Of a stretch of DNA of 64,000 nt, positions 62,255 through 64,000 are shown piece by piece (the stretch's first letter is position 1; every line of letters begins with the position of its first letter). The DNA lies in contig NZ_VOLC01000007.1 of the NCBI RefSeq assembly GCF_009797935.1, forward strand, positions 1-64,000, in the 5' to 3' direction. The notes beneath the pieces are model-generated. The model did no database searches. It saw nothing but the letters and a program-made list of their open reading frames with translations, and was not told the origin of the DNA. The translations under genes and the position numbers were made by a program. The DNA comes from Lunatibacter salilacus (GTDB taxonomy: Bacteria; Bacteroidota; Bacteroidia; Cytophagales; Cyclobacteriaceae).

Positions 62255-63241
62255 TCATTTTCCGAAAACTTCCGGATTCACAGGGTACGGAAGCCGTTCC
62301 CCTTTTAGTCCCGCGATGATGTTTTCTGCTGCACAACGGGCCATTTCATTTCTCGTCTCAAACGTAGAAGAACCTATATGGGGAAATACAACGGCATTTT
62401 CCATTTCCAGCAGCGGATTATCCGGGTTCATTGGTTCCGGATTGGTGACATCAAGCCCTGCTCCCCAAATAACATTTTCATTGAGGGCCCGAATCAACTC
62501 CTCCTCCCGATGAACGCCACCCCTTGCCGTATTGACAAATATCGCTGAGGATTTCATTTTTTTAAACTGCTCGTAACCGAACATACCCTTTGTTTCCTCG
62601 GTGAGTGCGGTATGTACCGAAATTATATCACTCTGTGCGAGCAATTCCTCGAAGCTTACCAACTTAGCACCAAGTTCTTGTTCCGCTTCCTCGTTTTGAC
62701 TTCGGTTGTGGTAAATAATCTTCATTCCCCAAGACTTAGCACACATTCTAGCTAATTCAGTCCCTATTCTTCCCAAACCAACTATCCCCAAAGTCTTCCC
62801 GGCGATATCTACGCCAAGATCCTGGGTAGGTTGGCTGATAGCCCATTCACCTTTTTGGATTTTTTTATGTAAAAAGAGAGCCTTTCTCGCTACCGTCAAC
62901 ATAAGCAATAAAGCAGTTTCCGCAGTGGCACGATTAAGAACATTTGGGGTATTGCCAATGGGTACCCCCTGAGCGGTAGCAGCAGAAATATCTACCCCAT
63001 CAAAGCCTACCGAATGAAGGGCGACTACCTTGAGATGACTGCATTGTTTGAAAAAATCCGCATCGAGGCCACTTTGTCCGGCACTGATAAAGGCATCGTG
63101 TCCCTTGCAAAACAAGATTGCCTGATCCCTGTCCAATACCGGCTTTTCCTTCCATACGGTATAGTCAATGCCTGCCTCATCCAGTAACCTCAGGCCTAGT
63201 TCAGGAATAATTTTGTTGATAAACACCTTTTTTCTTTCCAT
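62255..63241 (-). CDS. D-isomer-specific 2-hydroxyacid dehydrogenase
   Basis: 328 residues. NAD(P)-binding motif GIVGLGRIGTELA near 150-162; catalytic Arg in FVNTARGGVH, Glu in DVTNPEPMNP, His in VFPHIGSST. The overall pattern is that of glyoxylate/hydroxypyruvate reductases (GhrB-like). It reduces 2-keto acids to D-hydroxy acids in the cytoplasm. Lone gene; the start ATG at 63241 fits the family. Confidence 0.92.
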   Translation of the reverse strand: MERKKVFINKIIPELGLRLLDEAGIDYTVWKEKPVLDRDQAILFCKGHDAFISAGQSGLDADFFKQCSHLKVVALHSVGFDGVDISAATAQGVPIGNTPNVLNRATAETALLLMLTVARKALFLHKKIQKGEWAISQPTQDLGVDIAGKTLGIVGLGRIGTELARMCAKSWGMKIIYHNRSQNEEAEQELGAKLVSFEELLAQSDIISVHTALTEETKGMFGYEQFKKMKSSAIFVNTARGGVHREEELIRALNENVIWGAGLDVTNPEPMNPDNPLLEMENAVVFPHIGSSTFETRNEMARCAAENIIAGLKGERLPYPVNPEVFGK

Positions 63242-63316
63242 ACTAAAATTTAATATTGGACAGTATCCATCAAATCAGTTGATCCCGATTCAAAAGATAC
63301 CGTCAATTAACCTAAC

Positions 63317-64000
63317 CTATTTAACGTACCTGAAATCAAATTTCTGATCGAAATCCTGAAGGAAGCCACACATTAAAGAAATGACATGGTTAATATCCGA
63401 TTTACTTGCAGTCTCTACCGTAGTGTGCATGTATTTGATTGGCAAGGATATTAGGGCTGAAGGAACCCCCCCATTGGAATAGGCAAATGCATCGGTATCG
63501 GTTCCTGTACTGCGTGATGAGGCAGACCGCTGAAAAGGAATTTCCCGCTTTCTGGCTGAGGCAATAATCAGATCCAGCAATTTTTTGTGTACAGCAGCAC
63601 CTACTGTAAGAACGGGGCCATTGCCAGCGGTATAATCGCCGCTTGCCACCTTATTGTACATGGGTGAGGTTGTGTCATGACATACATCGGTGATGATGGC
63701 TACATTTGGTTTGATATTGGCGGCAATCATTTCTGCCCCGCGCAGACCGATTTCCTCCTGCACAGCATTGACGATATACAGTCCAAAAGGAAGGTCTATC
63801 TTTTCCTCCTTCAACTTTCGGGCTACTTCCGCTATCATATACCCGCCGATTCGGTTATCCAGTGCCCTGCCTGTATAAAACTTACCGTTCAATTCGGTCA
63901 ATTCATCCTGAAAGGTAGCCACGCATCCCACGTGAATTCCCATTTCGAGAACTTCATCCTTAGATCTTGCCCCCACGTCGAGGAAAATATTGTCCATTTT
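63317..64000 (-). CDS. M42-family aminopeptidase, C-terminal part (runs off right edge)
   Basis: The frame is open to the edge, so the N-terminus is missing; the Met near 63997 is internal. Visible M42 features: GRALDNRIGGYM with a metal-binding Asp, NAVQEEIGLRGAE with the catalytic Glu pair, IITDVCHDTT, and SLPIKYMHTTVETASKSD with the last metal His. These are cobalt/zinc aminopeptidases that form tetrahedral complexes and trim peptides in the cytoplasm. Confidence 0.9.
   Translation of the reverse strand, partial: KMDNIFLDVGARSKDEVLEMGIHVGCVATFQDELTELNGKFYTGRALDNRIGGYMIAEVARKLKEEKIDLPFGLYIVNAVQEEIGLRGAEMIAANIKPNVAIITDVCHDTTSPMYNKVASGDYTAGNGPVLTVGAAVHKKLLDLIIASARKREIPFQRSASSRSTGTDTDAFAYSNGGVPSALISLPIKYMHTTVETASKSDINHVISLMCGFLQDFDQKFDFRYVK

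Noticed and set aside
1-64000. CRISPR array
   Set aside because: No regularly spaced short repeats with unique spacers; the 54-bp units at the left end are contiguous coding repeats.

Overview
The window reads as chromosome of a Bacteroidota bacterium, most likely of the Cytophagales/Cyclobacteriaceae type. This rests on a SusC/SusD pair, Tat- and lipoprotein-exported enzymes, a membrane-anchored AraC regulator, a methylmalonyl-CoA mutase, a membrane pyrophosphatase, promoters of the TTTG-N19-TAnnTTTG type and A-rich translation starts without clear Shine-Dalgarno sites. No ribosomal RNA or conjugation module is present, and no intact transposase. Two tRNA genes are present, tRNA-Val(TAC) and tRNA-Leu(CAG).

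Layout. 0-1.7 kb: the N-terminal part of a large repetitive secreted protein that runs off the left edge. 2.2-7.4 kb: AraC regulator, an autoregulated XRE-S24 repressor with two matching operators, a Tat-exported HisC-like aminotransferase and an AEC-type carrier. 7.6-12.1 kb: tex, an Hpt protein and a cell-wall amidase. 12.3-17.7 kb: a SusC-SusD-lipoprotein operon into which three copies of a small mobile element have inserted. 18.1-29.7 kb: core metabolism and replication: hppA, osmC-like, a DUF389 membrane protein, a single-chain (MutA-MutB fusion) methylmalonyl-CoA mutase, a 5'-nucleotidase split into two genes, and dnaA. 30.4-47.6 kb: an AT-rich accessory stretch full of broken genes (DUF4143 ATPase tail, orphan antitoxins, truncated ParE, FUSC, RhuM-Fic and RAYT transposase remnants) that contains one intact and interesting operon: sigma factor / membrane TPR regulator / lipoprotein subtilase / secreted TPR-CHAT protease. 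47.6-64 kb: mostly housekeeping and catabolic genes: ALDH7, HtrA, MscS channel, M81 peptidase, FAH hydrolase plus SDR (probably deoxy-sugar-acid catabolism), PIG-L deacetylase, AI-2E-type permease, amidohydrolase, patatin, 2-hydroxyacid dehydrogenase, M42 peptidase.

The most novel signal is a family of five short (83-112 bp) elements on the minus strand. Each is bordered by GAAAT (one border reads GAAAC). One copy interrupts a transposase remnant, and excising it with one GAAAT restores a perfect reading frame, so it is an inserted element. Three of the others end exactly at the start codon of a gene. The element ends in AT, so insertion into ATGAAAT rebuilds the ATG and gives the gene a new 5' leader. 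The second is the sigma/TPR/subtilase/CHAT operon, which looks like a regulated two-protease envelope system. Functional statements rest on motif recognition by eye. No database search was run.
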